The notes below the pieces were generated by a model, which did not search any database, was not told where the DNA came from, and saw only the letters and a list, made by a program, of their open reading frames with translations. DNA of 64,000 nucleotides from DDH964 sp963763205 (lineage in GTDB: Bacteria; Desulfobacterota; Desulfuromonadia; Desulfuromonadales; DDH964). Each line of letters begins with the position of its first letter. Within the stretch, counting starts at the first letter, position 1. Positions 51,301-57,662 of this stretch are shown piece after piece. The stretch is from assembly GCA_963763205.1 (NCBI GenBank), contig CAVXNQ010000014.1:3310-67309 (forward strand), read 5' to 3'. Position numbers and translations under genes: made by a program.

Positions 51301-52848
51301 GTCGATGGCCGGATTGGTGACCACCGCCACCTGTTCCTTGAAGTAGTCCGAAAGGTTCTGCCGACCCAGCGCCAGGGCCGCCAGCGGGCCGTCGTAGCCG
51401 AGCGAGGCAATCGGCTCCTGACCGCTGCGGGCGATGTCGCGCAGGTTGCGCAGGTCGCTGTTTTTCCAGGCCAGGGCGGCGAGCAGGTTCTCCTGGCGCA
51501 GCTTGGCGCCGCGCGTGAAGTCGCGGCCGGCCGGGTGGGCGGGAGCCGCAATCGGCGGCGCAAGCAGGCTGCGCGCCTGCGCCGGCAGGCGGGTGCGGCG
51601 GCGGAAGAGGCGCAGCGTCTCCTGCTGCAGCTGGAAATGGTCGAGGAGCTGCACGCGGCGGCCGGCGGCGAGGCGCAGGCCGAGCTTCTCGCCGGGGGCG
51701 AGGGGCTTGGGATCGCTGGTCAGCTCCTCCTGGGGGACGACGCCGACCTCCGAGGAGGCGAAGTACTCCTGGTCGGTTTGGCCGAACCACAAGGGGCGCA
51801 GCCCCATGGCGTCGACACTGCAGACGCACTGGTCGAGGTAGCGGGCGATGATCGCCGCCGGCCCCTGGGCGCTGGCGCGCAGGAAGCGGCGAAAGAAGGT
51901 GTAGAGCTCGCGCCGCTCGTCGGGCATCGCGTCCATGGCGCTGAAGATCGGCGGGAAAACCAGCTCCATCGCCTCGAAGAGGGAGAGGCCATAGTCGGCG
52001 AGCAGCCCCTCCAGCGTGCGGTTGAGGTCCTGGGAGTCGCTGCCGCCGGGCGGCAGGAGAATGCCGAGCAGGCGCGCCTCCTCGCGCAGCCGGGCGATGG
52101 TGTTGATCTCGCCGTTGTGCCCCAGCAGGGAGAAGGGCTGGGCGCGCAGCACCGTCGGCAGGGTGTTGGTGGAGAAGCGACTGTGGCCGATGGTCGCCGC
52201 CGAGGCGAAGTCGCGGCGCTTCAGCTCCGGGTAGTAGCGGTTTAAGAGCTCCGGCGCGCCGTGCACCTTGTAGGCGGCGACCCGGGTGGAGAGGGAGGCG
52301 ACGTGCGCCGGCGTCTCCAGTTCGATGCCCAGTTGCAGCCGGAAGAGGAGGCGGTCGGCGTCCTCTTTCTCCGGGCAGAGAAGGGCCAGCTGCCAGAAGA
52401 GGGGCTCAAACCGGCGCGCCGTCGCCGAGAGGACCTCGCTGCGCACCGTGCCGGGCTGCTCGACCAGCAGCTGCACTCCGGCGGCGTCAAGCCGCGCCAG
52501 GATGGCCTCGCGCAACCCCGGCTTGGCTGCCAGGGCCGGCTGCGGGATCAGCAGGTGGCCGACGGCGAAGCGCGGGTCCGCGGCCAGCTCGGCGGGGTGG
52601 CCGGCGCCGACCAGGCATTCGCTCCAGAGCGCTCGCGGCAGGTCGGTGAGGACCCCGCAGCCGTCCCCCTCGCCGCTGATCTCGCCGGCGCGGTGGCCCA
52701 TTTTGATCAGCGCCTCGATGGTGCGCTGGAGGTTGCCGTGGGTAGCGCGGCCGGCCTTGTTGAAGAAGGCGATGATGGCGCAGGCGTCGCGCTCGGCGGG
52801 AAGCAGCCCGGTGGGGTCGTCGGTCCGGGAAACGGGGGGTTGGGTCAT
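48310..52848 (-). CDS. gltB: Glutamate synthase, large subunit
   Basis: A 1,512-residue enzyme that makes two glutamates from glutamine and 2-oxoglutarate. The N-terminal glutaminase domain keeps the catalytic cysteine (RDACAIIAFFNKAG, Cys ~23), then GEGDGCGVLTDLP and SRFSTNTLPTVLRAQPF. The FMN/2-oxoglutarate barrel follows (VPGVGLISPSNNHDIYS, GYDGGTGAA), with the 3Fe-4S cysteines in CTACRGCHLDTC, and the C-terminal GXGXG beta-helix (GGSVGKGLAYGAQGG). ATG at 52848 is the family start. No small subunit (gltD) is nearby; the adjacent rubredoxin and ferredoxin may supply electrons (inference). The frame is intact over its whole length. Confidence 0.95.
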   Translation of the reverse strand: MTQPPVSRTDDPTGLLPAERDACAIIAFFNKAGRATHGNLQRTIEALIKMGHRAGEISGEGDGCGVLTDLPRALWSECLVGAGHPAELAADPRFAVGHLLIPQPALAAKPGLREAILARLDAAGVQLLVEQPGTVRSEVLSATARRFEPLFWQLALLCPEKEDADRLLFRLQLGIELETPAHVASLSTRVAAYKVHGAPELLNRYYPELKRRDFASAATIGHSRFSTNTLPTVLRAQPFSLLGHNGEINTIARLREEARLLGILLPPGGSDSQDLNRTLEGLLADYGLSLFEAMELVFPPIFSAMDAMPDERRELYTFFRRFLRASAQGPAAIIARYLDQCVCSVDAMGLRPLWFGQTDQEYFASSEVGVVPQEELTSDPKPLAPGEKLGLRLAAGRRVQLLDHFQLQQETLRLFRRRTRLPAQARSLLAPPIAAPAHPAGRDFTRGAKLRQENLLAALAWKNSDLRNLRDIARSGQEPIASLGYDGPLAALALGRQNLSDYFKEQVAVVTNPAIDREREAEHFSTRVYLGPRPRLKGAPRPALQLEVPLLPGGRRLGPEPADGELAQRFATATLEGLLTRFGRGVKRLSCTLGREESVAAALERLQGEAIKAAGRGRILLLVDDASAFAGRQDFLDPFLVVAGLHQALKEAPPAAGENLRRRVAIVLRSGALRNLHDLIFALGMGADALCPYLMWELADQEPEGLERLFAVLSGGLQKVISTMGTHEIGGYGKYFASIGLAPEIAALFETPDFCGSASGGLTLARLEVNQRERTALARSRERLPVPAQFRLYPRIWKMVGQVAKMEESYADLSRLIRDLETEHPLALRHLLDFRFTPELCVDPEDVDAGIGGHDLPILISAMSFGSQGETPFRIYAEAAKRLNIICMNGEGGEIADMLGKYRKNRGQQIASGRFGVHMELLNSAEVLEIKVGQGAKPGEGGHLPGFKVTDKIAAARNAVPGVGLISPSNNHDIYSIEDLAQLIEELKTANPQARISVKVPAVAGIGTIAMGIAKAGADIITISGYDGGTGAARKHAIKFVGLPAEIGVREAHLALSAAGLRHTLEIWADGGARSGRDVVKLMLLGANRVGFGTLAMVVIGCTACRGCHLDTCHVGIATQIESQEEAERRGLKRFVPRVLENGIIYETTFFRALGEEIRILTAKLGFTRSQELVGRADLLEQTRGLERLDLAGLLAPPGEATPTQPESGVRIIRKPLNYLTELIATLVTRAFAEGEDRVRFDDDNASSSDRAIGTHLAGAMTRARHAGLYGAEKRALLQFRRDSIPGNGLGAFNIEPVNIRVHGATQDGVAKCATGGRIIILKGENRDGVRVGGSVGKGLAYGAQGGTIYVQGDADSRACIRLSGADVVLGGRLRRPLADERGQLAGRANLKGFAFEYMTAGRVVVLGDPGPWICSGMTGGTVYCRLDEKLGLDRAALRRRLATGAGVEIRDLEETDLAVLDELLGGYHRELLHSNQAEEADWVAQVLAGARTGFVKLVPAGSGARSTASTE

Positions 52849-53125
52849 CGGAACACCTGGAGGGTCGGGGTTGAAGAGGCGCGGGATCGGCACAGGAAAG
52901 GGCCGGCGGGGAAGGCAGACGGCCCCCTGCCGGATCGGCTGCTGAACCCCGCGGTCCCGGGTCAATCATCCTGAGGGGTTATTTTACCCGCTCCGGGGCT
53001 GGAGGCAAACAGAATGTGGGGTCGTGGGGTGCCGCGCGTCGAGGATCCGGGAAGCAGGCGGACCGGTGACGCCCCGATTTTCGAAACCGGTCTTTGCCAA
53101 AATCCTGCCGGCACCGGTTGACGGC

Positions 53126-53353
53126 CTATTCCATGATGAGGACGGCTTCGTCGTCGTAGGCATGCGGGGGTGCTGCCATCGACCAGGCGAGATCGCCCAG
53201 GTCGGGTGCCAGGTGCCCGGTCAGGACCATGCCCAGCAGAATCGGCATGGCCCGGTAGCAGAGGTAGAGATTGCAGGCGGGGCAGTAGGCTTGACCAGGG
53301 TTCTTCAAGCGCTCTCCGCAGTAGCGGCAGGACAAATGGAGGATTTCCGCCAT
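53126..53353 (-). CDS. Small zinc-ribbon protein
   Basis: A 75-residue protein with CRYCGERLKNPGQAYCPACN, two CxxC pairs that should bind one zinc, followed by a short hydrophobic stretch (AMPILLGMVLTGHLAP) and an acidic end. A GGAGAAAGG ribosome site supports the ATG at 53353. No named family recognised; the function is unknown. Confidence 0.6.
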   Translation of the reverse strand: MAEILHLSCRYCGERLKNPGQAYCPACNLYLCYRAMPILLGMVLTGHLAPDLGDLAWSMAAPPHAYDDEAVLIME

Positions 53354-53782
53354 GGGTAGGGCCTTTCTCCCTCCGTGGCCAGATCATGGCATGGCAACTT
53401 TTGAAGCAAAGCTTTCCCCTGACTGTCGAGGGGTCGGCGTCGCCTGTTCCAACTATAACTAAATTAGTCTGAAATGTAAGTAAATAATTCCAGACAAACC
53501 CGGGTAAATATGCCGAGCCCCTTTGCCCGGCATAAATGCGGTTTTTATTTGACGGGCATTCTGGATGGATTGTAATCTTGCGAGGTGTTTGTTGATTCGG
53601 GGGGCAGGATGGGAGCAGCGAGGGAAAAAGGAATTCGAGCCGTCTGGGCCGGTATCTGCCGGTCAGGCGGCTTTTTTGGTTTCGGGATAGCCCGGATTTC
53701 AAGGCCGATTTGGTTCTTATGACATTCTTGCGATAGCGTGATTTTGTGGAAGATGCCCTGAACCGGATGACGGAATTTGAAA
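53354..53782. other. Gene-free region before the second cassette cluster
   Basis: Mostly AT-rich sequence without a convincing gene. A hairpin ATGCCG..GC/GC..CGGCAT (53511-53534) is followed by a T-rich run and could end a transcript. TTGACG (53549-53554) with TGTAAT about 16 bases on is a possible promoter reading right. The open frame on the minus strand at 53545-53799 has unnatural composition and is not accepted. Confidence 0.4.
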
Positions 53783-53932
53783 ATGGGTAAGAAAATCAAG
53801 CAAGTGAAAAAGGAACTTCGGGCGGACGGGGAATTTTTGCGGGAGTATGTGGCCTTGGCGGTGGGGAGTAAGGCGGAAATCAGGATGGTGAAGGAACAAT
53901 CGTCAGATCCCCTTTGCCGGGGAATTTTATGA
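53783..53932 (+). CDS. Possible 49-residue protein or gene remnant
   Basis: A short frame MGKKIKQVKKELRADGEFLR.. ending CRGIL. It is basic and helical in composition with natural-looking codon use, but has no ribosome site. It could be a small protein or the stub of a larger lost gene. C-tracts of 8-9 bases (53945-53967) follow it, just before the cassette border. Confidence 0.3.
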   Translation: MGKKIKQVKKELRADGEFLREYVALAVGSKAEIRMVKEQSSDPLCRGIL

Positions 53933-54010
53933 TTTTATGGGCGTCCCCCCCCGCTCCCCCCCCGCTCCCGACAAACTCGTTGTGCGATTGATATCTTAAA
54001 AAGGTGAAAA

Positions 54011-55324
54011 ATGTTTGGCCTTCACGAAATATTTAATAAGAAATTGCAACGTGAGCTAGAGCCAACTGAGTTCCTACTAAAAATAATCAAAAGCCGACTG
54101 CTGGATTTTGGCGTACGCCTCAATCGTTCACAACTGAAAACACTAAGGTGCCAGCTGAGGGCGTCTGAACCATCTATTTCGCTTGAACTTACCGATTCAC
54201 AGGTGGCGCGCGCCAAGATTAAATCAAAGCCAGAACTGGAGGGGGCTATAGTATCAGCCTTGTCAGACGTCTCTTCTGACGCACTTGATAAAGCTGGGAA
54301 AATAGAGAGTGCCTTGCCAAGCATCATGCATGATATGGCAGAATATGCTGGCGAGCTCATTTTTAAAGGACTTCGAAGATCCTATTGGCATCAGCTTAAA
54401 GAGCGTAGGGAAATTCAGGCTAACTTCGAAGAAAGTCTGTATCTTGTGTGGGGCAAAGCTATAAGCCAGCTGGAGGTATTATTAGGCCTAGTATCCGAAG
54501 CCGTTGGATACATAGAGGAAACCTTATGCACTAATGAGAACTCCTATTCCGAAGTGAAATGGGAAGTTTTAAGTAGATTGCATGCCCGTGCTTGTCAAAT
54601 CACTCAAGAGGTTATCCTGTTACTGAAAGGTGGGTATGCGGATGGGGCACAAGCAAGGTGGCGGTCTCTGCATGAGATATCAGTAGTCGGTTCGTTCATT
54701 TGTGACCATGAAGACGACATTGCCGAACGATATTTACTGCATGACACAATAGAAGAATACAAAGAAACTCTTCATCTACTATCTCGTTCGTCAGAACTAA
54801 ATGATGACACCGAATTCTGCTCCTACTTTCATAAGCTAGAAGCTGAAAAGGAAAGTCTTGTTCGAGAATACGGCAAGAATTTTGTTGATGATTATGGATG
54901 GGCTACTGGAACTCTAGGGGGGCATCGGCCTTCATTTCGTCAGCTTGAAAAAATGGTAGATCTACCATATCTGCGGCCCGCGTATAGAGAGGCCAGTCAT
55001 AATGTGCATGCTGGAGTGAGGGGCACTTTATTTCGTTTGGGCCTCCATCCGGATTGCGAAATGATATTAGAAGGTGCAAGTGACTATGGTCTCGCAACTC
55101 CAGGACATTTGACTGCTGTCTCGTTGTTGGAAGCTACTATCAAACTTCTTCAAGGTGTTGAACTTATTGATTCGGCTGTCGTCATGAATGTAATCTCAAG
55201 ACAGGTTGATATCACACGTAAAGAATTCTGGCGGGCTCATCGATACATGGTCAAAGCACTTGCACAACCAGACGATGCACCGGAAGGAGATCCAGAAGTG
55301 GCTTTCGAAAGGGCCTCTACATGA
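54011..55324 (+). CDS. DUF5677-like cassette protein
   Basis: A 437-residue protein of cassette A. A helical N-terminal part (residues 1-170) is followed by a region with RLHARACQITQEVILLLKGG, ADGAQARWRSLHEISVVGSFI and AERYLLHDTIEEYK, which matches the DUF5677 pattern as I know it, and a C-terminal helical part (ASHNVHAGVRG..). No catalytic motif is obvious. The molecular function is unknown; the family is sporadic in bacteria and often on mobile DNA. The last ~20 codons overlap the attC, whose R'' lies inside the coding frame. Confidence 0.6.
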   Translation: MFGLHEIFNKKLQRELEPTEFLLKIIKSRLLDFGVRLNRSQLKTLRCQLRASEPSISLELTDSQVARAKIKSKPELEGAIVSALSDVSSDALDKAGKIESALPSIMHDMAEYAGELIFKGLRRSYWHQLKERREIQANFEESLYLVWGKAISQLEVLLGLVSEAVGYIEETLCTNENSYSEVKWEVLSRLHARACQITQEVILLLKGGYADGAQARWRSLHEISVVGSFICDHEDDIAERYLLHDTIEEYKETLHLLSRSSELNDDTEFCSYFHKLEAEKESLVREYGKNFVDDYGWATGTLGGHRPSFRQLEKMVDLPYLRPAYREASHNVHAGVRGTLFRLGLHPDCEMILEGASDYGLATPGHLTAVSLLEATIKLLQGVELIDSAVVMNVISRQVDITRKEFWRAHRYMVKALAQPDDAPEGDPEVAFERAST

Positions 55325-55364
55325 TTCATCGATACCTCACCGCGGGTGGTCTACTCCGTTAGGT
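55262..55364 (+). other. attC site of cassette A
   Basis: R'' GCACAAC (55262-55268), L'' gatgcaccgg, L' caccgcgggtgg, R' GTTAGGT (55358-55364). The left half lies within the coding sequence of the DUF5677-like gene. Confidence 0.78.
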
Positions 55365-55370
55365 GTCCAT

Positions 55371-55946
55371 ATGACTGACGAATCACAAGAAGAAATAAAG
55401 GTACTATGGGACGAGGGCCTAGCTGGTGATGAAATTCATTATATTGGGAAAATAGTTGCTCACTGGGGAGCAATTGAGCACGAAATATTTTGCCAAACTA
55501 TTCAAATTTTTGATGATGACCAATCTGATGATATAAAGTTACCAAAGGCAATGAATAACATGAAGTTCAGTGCTGTACTTGAGCTATGGCATGAAAAAGT
55601 TGTTTTGCTTGCAACAGAACCAAAGCAGTCAGTCCTTGAAAAACAATATAAAAAAATAAAGGCGTACCAAGACTATAGGAATGCACTTGTTCACGGAATG
55701 TGGGATTGGAAGAGTGACCAGCCAGAAGTAGTGACAACCACAAGGATCAAGAACAAAACAATTGTCACAAATATTTTCAATGAAGGCGACCTGTATGACT
55801 TTTCCAATAAACTAGCACAGATAAACTTCCTAATTCGCTATCCGGGCGGATTGCGGGAAGCATTAGAAGAACAAATGGCTCAAGACTTCTACATTAACGA
55901 AGCTGCTTTCAGAAAAATGGCTTTTGAAAATAGAAAGAAAAAATAA
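55371..55946 (+). CDS. Hypothetical cassette protein, 191 residues
   Basis: Gene of cassette B. An acidic N-terminus (MTDESQEEIKVLWDEG) leads into a helical segment HYIGKIVAHWGAIEHEIFC and later QDYRNALVHGMWDW. The IVAHWGAIEHEI..RNALVHG pattern is seen in HEPN-like or MAE_28990/ApeA-C-type helical proteins that contain an R-x4-6-H element, here RNALVH. If HEPN-like, it could be an RNase or an RNase regulator, but this is a tentative reading from a short motif. ATG at 55371 is seven bases after the attC core. There is no clear ribosome site. Confidence 0.6.
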   Translation: MTDESQEEIKVLWDEGLAGDEIHYIGKIVAHWGAIEHEIFCQTIQIFDDDQSDDIKLPKAMNNMKFSAVLELWHEKVVLLATEPKQSVLEKQYKKIKAYQDYRNALVHGMWDWKSDQPEVVTTTRIKNKTIVTNIFNEGDLYDFSNKLAQINFLIRYPGGLREALEEQMAQDFYINEAAFRKMAFENRKKK

Positions 55947-55955
55947 GTGCAAAGC

Positions 55956-56059
55956 ACCTAACCATGCAATCAAGCGGATGGAAAACGCAAGCTGCTGAAT
56001 TCGATTAGGTCCGTGGTTCTAGTAGGTTGCGTCGCCACCGCTTATCTTCACCGTACGGC
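55956..56059 (+). other. attC site of cassette B
   Basis: R'' ACCTAAC (55956-55962), L'' aatcaagcggatgg, L' gccaccgcttatcttc, R' GTACGGC (56053-56059). Arms are nearly the same as in attC at 20549-20665. R' has GTA in place of GTT. Confidence 0.85.
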
Positions 56060-56080
56060 AAGAATTAAATAGGAATTATT

Positions 56081-56845
56081 ATGGGGTGCCACTTACATGA
56101 TTTGATTGATGCAGTACAAGAAAATAAGCTTCTGTGCCTCGATCCCATCAGCGATGAAGATTTCAACGAAATCATTCGGGGGTTCAGCGCTGTCGCACCG
56201 CAATCAATCTGCTTCGACATGGGCGACATTGATGAGTTCCCTGAAATAGTACCTGTTTATGAACTCGCCAAAGAACCCTTTCCGACCTGCTGGTTCGAAT
56301 TCAATTTCACTCATAGCGACGGCACGCAAATTATCTTGGGTATGCTTGTAGTAGTCCGAGACGAGGTACAAATTACGTCATTTCGTAGAAAGCACAAGCA
56401 ATGGATGATTCGCGGCGTAATATTTACCGAATCTTTGTCATCCCTGAAAAATTTTGAAGCTTTCCCGGCAATTGATATAGTTGCCAAAGAGCTACAAGAG
56501 CACAAAATAGTTCTATCGACATTTCTGTCGGCACTAAACTGCAATAACGTCAAACGAATCGAGCACAAACCGGAACAGAAACTACAAAAAGCCAGAAAAA
56601 AAAGGGGAAAGAAACCTCTCTTCTCACATTGGACTTTGGAACTTTCAATACCGAAAACATCACAGGAAAACATGCCGCTCGGTGGCACTCATGCATCACC
56701 GCGTGTCCACCTTCGGCGAGGGCACCCACGGCAATATGCACCCGGTAAATACACATGGGTGCAACCGTGTGTGGTAGGCAGGGGCAAAGGCATTGTCACA
56801 AAGGACTATGTTGCAAAATTCCAAGCAGAGACACCAGAAGCATAA
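56081..56845 (+). CDS. Hypothetical cassette protein with basic C-terminal motif
   Basis: A 254-residue protein of cassette C. The N-terminal two thirds are mixed alpha/beta (WFEFNFTHSDGTQIILG). The C-terminal third is strongly basic (KLQKARKKRGKKP) and ends in GGTHASPRVHLRRGHPRQY..VQPCVVGRGKGIVTKDYVAK. This HASPRxHxRRGHxRxx..W end is found in many phage- and plasmid-borne proteins I know only as uncharacterised; it may bind nucleic acid. ATG at 56081 is 22 bases after the cassette border. Confidence 0.6.
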   Translation: MGCHLHDLIDAVQENKLLCLDPISDEDFNEIIRGFSAVAPQSICFDMGDIDEFPEIVPVYELAKEPFPTCWFEFNFTHSDGTQIILGMLVVVRDEVQITSFRRKHKQWMIRGVIFTESLSSLKNFEAFPAIDIVAKELQEHKIVLSTFLSALNCNNVKRIEHKPEQKLQKARKKRGKKPLFSHWTLELSIPKTSQENMPLGGTHASPRVHLRRGHPRQYAPGKYTWVQPCVVGRGKGIVTKDYVAKFQAETPEA

Positions 56846-56848
56846 AAT

Positions 56849-56870
56849 GCCGTACAACCCTTATCAGGCC
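56849..56870 (+). other. Truncated attC of cassette C (cluster end)
   Basis: R'' GCCGTAC (56849-56855) complements the cassette C border, then the sequence runs aacccttatcaggcctg with no matching right half. The bases ttatcaggcc are shared with the broken end of the first array (22191-22200). Confidence 0.6.
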
Positions 56871-57007
56871 TGAAAGACTGAAAGATTTGGTTCCGGCGGG
56901 AAGAAATACATCGGACTTTGATGCTTTAAGGATAATTTCCGGGGGGTTAAGTAATCCGGTAGGTTCTTTGAGCCGACTGGGGCGGGTTCTGTCCATGATC
57001 CCTGAAG

Positions 57008-57047
57008 TTGACAATGTCCAGCGCCTGGCGTACGCTCCTACGTACGC
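57008..57047 (+). promoter_or_regulatory. yefM-yoeB promoter and operator
   Basis: TTGACA (57008-57013), 17-base spacer, TACGCT (57031-57036). An inverted repeat GCGTACG-ctccta-CGTACGC (57028-57047) overlaps the -10. It contains two GTAC cores exactly 12 bases apart, like the paired TGTACA-core operator repeats that the YefM antitoxin binds in E. coli. Autorepression is therefore likely. Confidence 0.75.
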
Positions 57048-57060
57048 TAGGGAGGTGTCA

Positions 57061-57303
57061 ATGACAACCATCACGGCAACTGAAGCTCGAAAGCAGCTCT
57101 ACAAACTCCTCGATGACGTGTCCGACTCGCACGAGCCGATTCAGATCACCGGGAAACGCAGCAACGCCGTACTGATCTCCGAAGACGACTGGCGCGCCGT
57201 GCAGGAAACCCTTTATCTCCATTCCATCCCCGGCATGAAAGAGTCGATCCTGGAGGGGATGAATACTCCGGTTGACGAGTGCGACGAGGACCCTGGCTGG
57301 TGA
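57061..57303 (+). CDS. yefM: Antitoxin YefM (Phd/YefM family)
   Basis: An 80-residue antitoxin: the N-terminal DNA-binding Phd fold (MTTITATEARKQLYKLLDDV), then AVLISEDDWRAVQETLYLHSIPGM, the YefM signature, and an acidic C-terminus that wraps the toxin. Ribosome site GGGAGGTGTCA. Overlaps yoeB by four bases (GTGA). Confidence 0.93.
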   Translation: MTTITATEARKQLYKLLDDVSDSHEPIQITGKRSNAVLISEDDWRAVQETLYLHSIPGMKESILEGMNTPVDECDEDPGW

Positions 57304-57563
57304 CCTGGAAACGGGTCTTTACCAGGCAGGCACAGAAGGACGCGCAGAAGCTCAAGGCCGCCGGGCTGCAGCCGAAAGCCAAGAAGCTGCTGGAAATCCT
57401 GGTCGAGGGCCCCTTCCAAAACCCACCCTCCTACGAAAAACTTGTCGGCAACCTGGCCGGGGCCTGCTCCAGACGGATCAACATACAGCACCGGTTGGTC
57501 TACCAGGTTCTTGAAGAGAGGGGCACGGTGAAGGTGTTGCGCATGTGGTCCCATTACGAATAG
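57300..57563 (+). CDS. yoeB: Toxin YoeB (ribosome-dependent mRNA interferase)
   Basis: An 87-residue RelE/YoeB-fold toxin that cuts mRNA in the ribosome. VFTRQAQKDAQKL, the catalytic-region SRRINIQHRLVYQVLEE (Arg/His residues conserved) and the end MWSHYE (terminal His-Tyr pair conserved in YoeB) are all present. It starts at GTG 57300, coupled to yefM. The pair lies just after the integrase-free cassettes, but no attC closes it. Whether it arrived as part of that cluster is unclear. Confidence 0.92.
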   Translation: MTWKRVFTRQAQKDAQKLKAAGLQPKAKKLLEILVEGPFQNPPSYEKLVGNLAGACSRRINIQHRLVYQVLEERGTVKVLRMWSHYE

Positions 57564-57662
57564 AGTTGCGGGAGAGGTCGTATCGGACATTGGTGGATCG
57601 TTTCGTGCCGAACCAGGTCAAGTTGCTGGTATTGAACCAATAGATAAATTCCCGGAGGGACG

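Larger units (their letters stand above)
53980..56870 (+). mobile_element. Cassette cluster without integrase (CALIN)
   Basis: Three consecutive cassettes with attC sites but no integrase gene. Borders and matching R'' cores are exact complements: GTTGTGC (53979) with GCACAAC (55262); GTTAGGT (55358) with ACCTAAC (55956); GTACGGC (56053) with GCCGTAC (56849). All three genes read rightward and are A+T-rich compared with flanking chromosome. The nearest integrase is 41 kb away at 11196. Confidence 0.85.

Noticed and set aside
48064..52245. 1,393-residue plus-strand open frame
   Set aside because: Antisense shadow of gltB, rubredoxin and others; no domain is recognisable, while gltB is intact on the minus strand.
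53545..53899. Minus-strand open frames before the CALIN
   Set aside because: Composition rich in His/Pro/Phe with no ribosome site; a 49-residue plus-strand frame fits the same DNA better.
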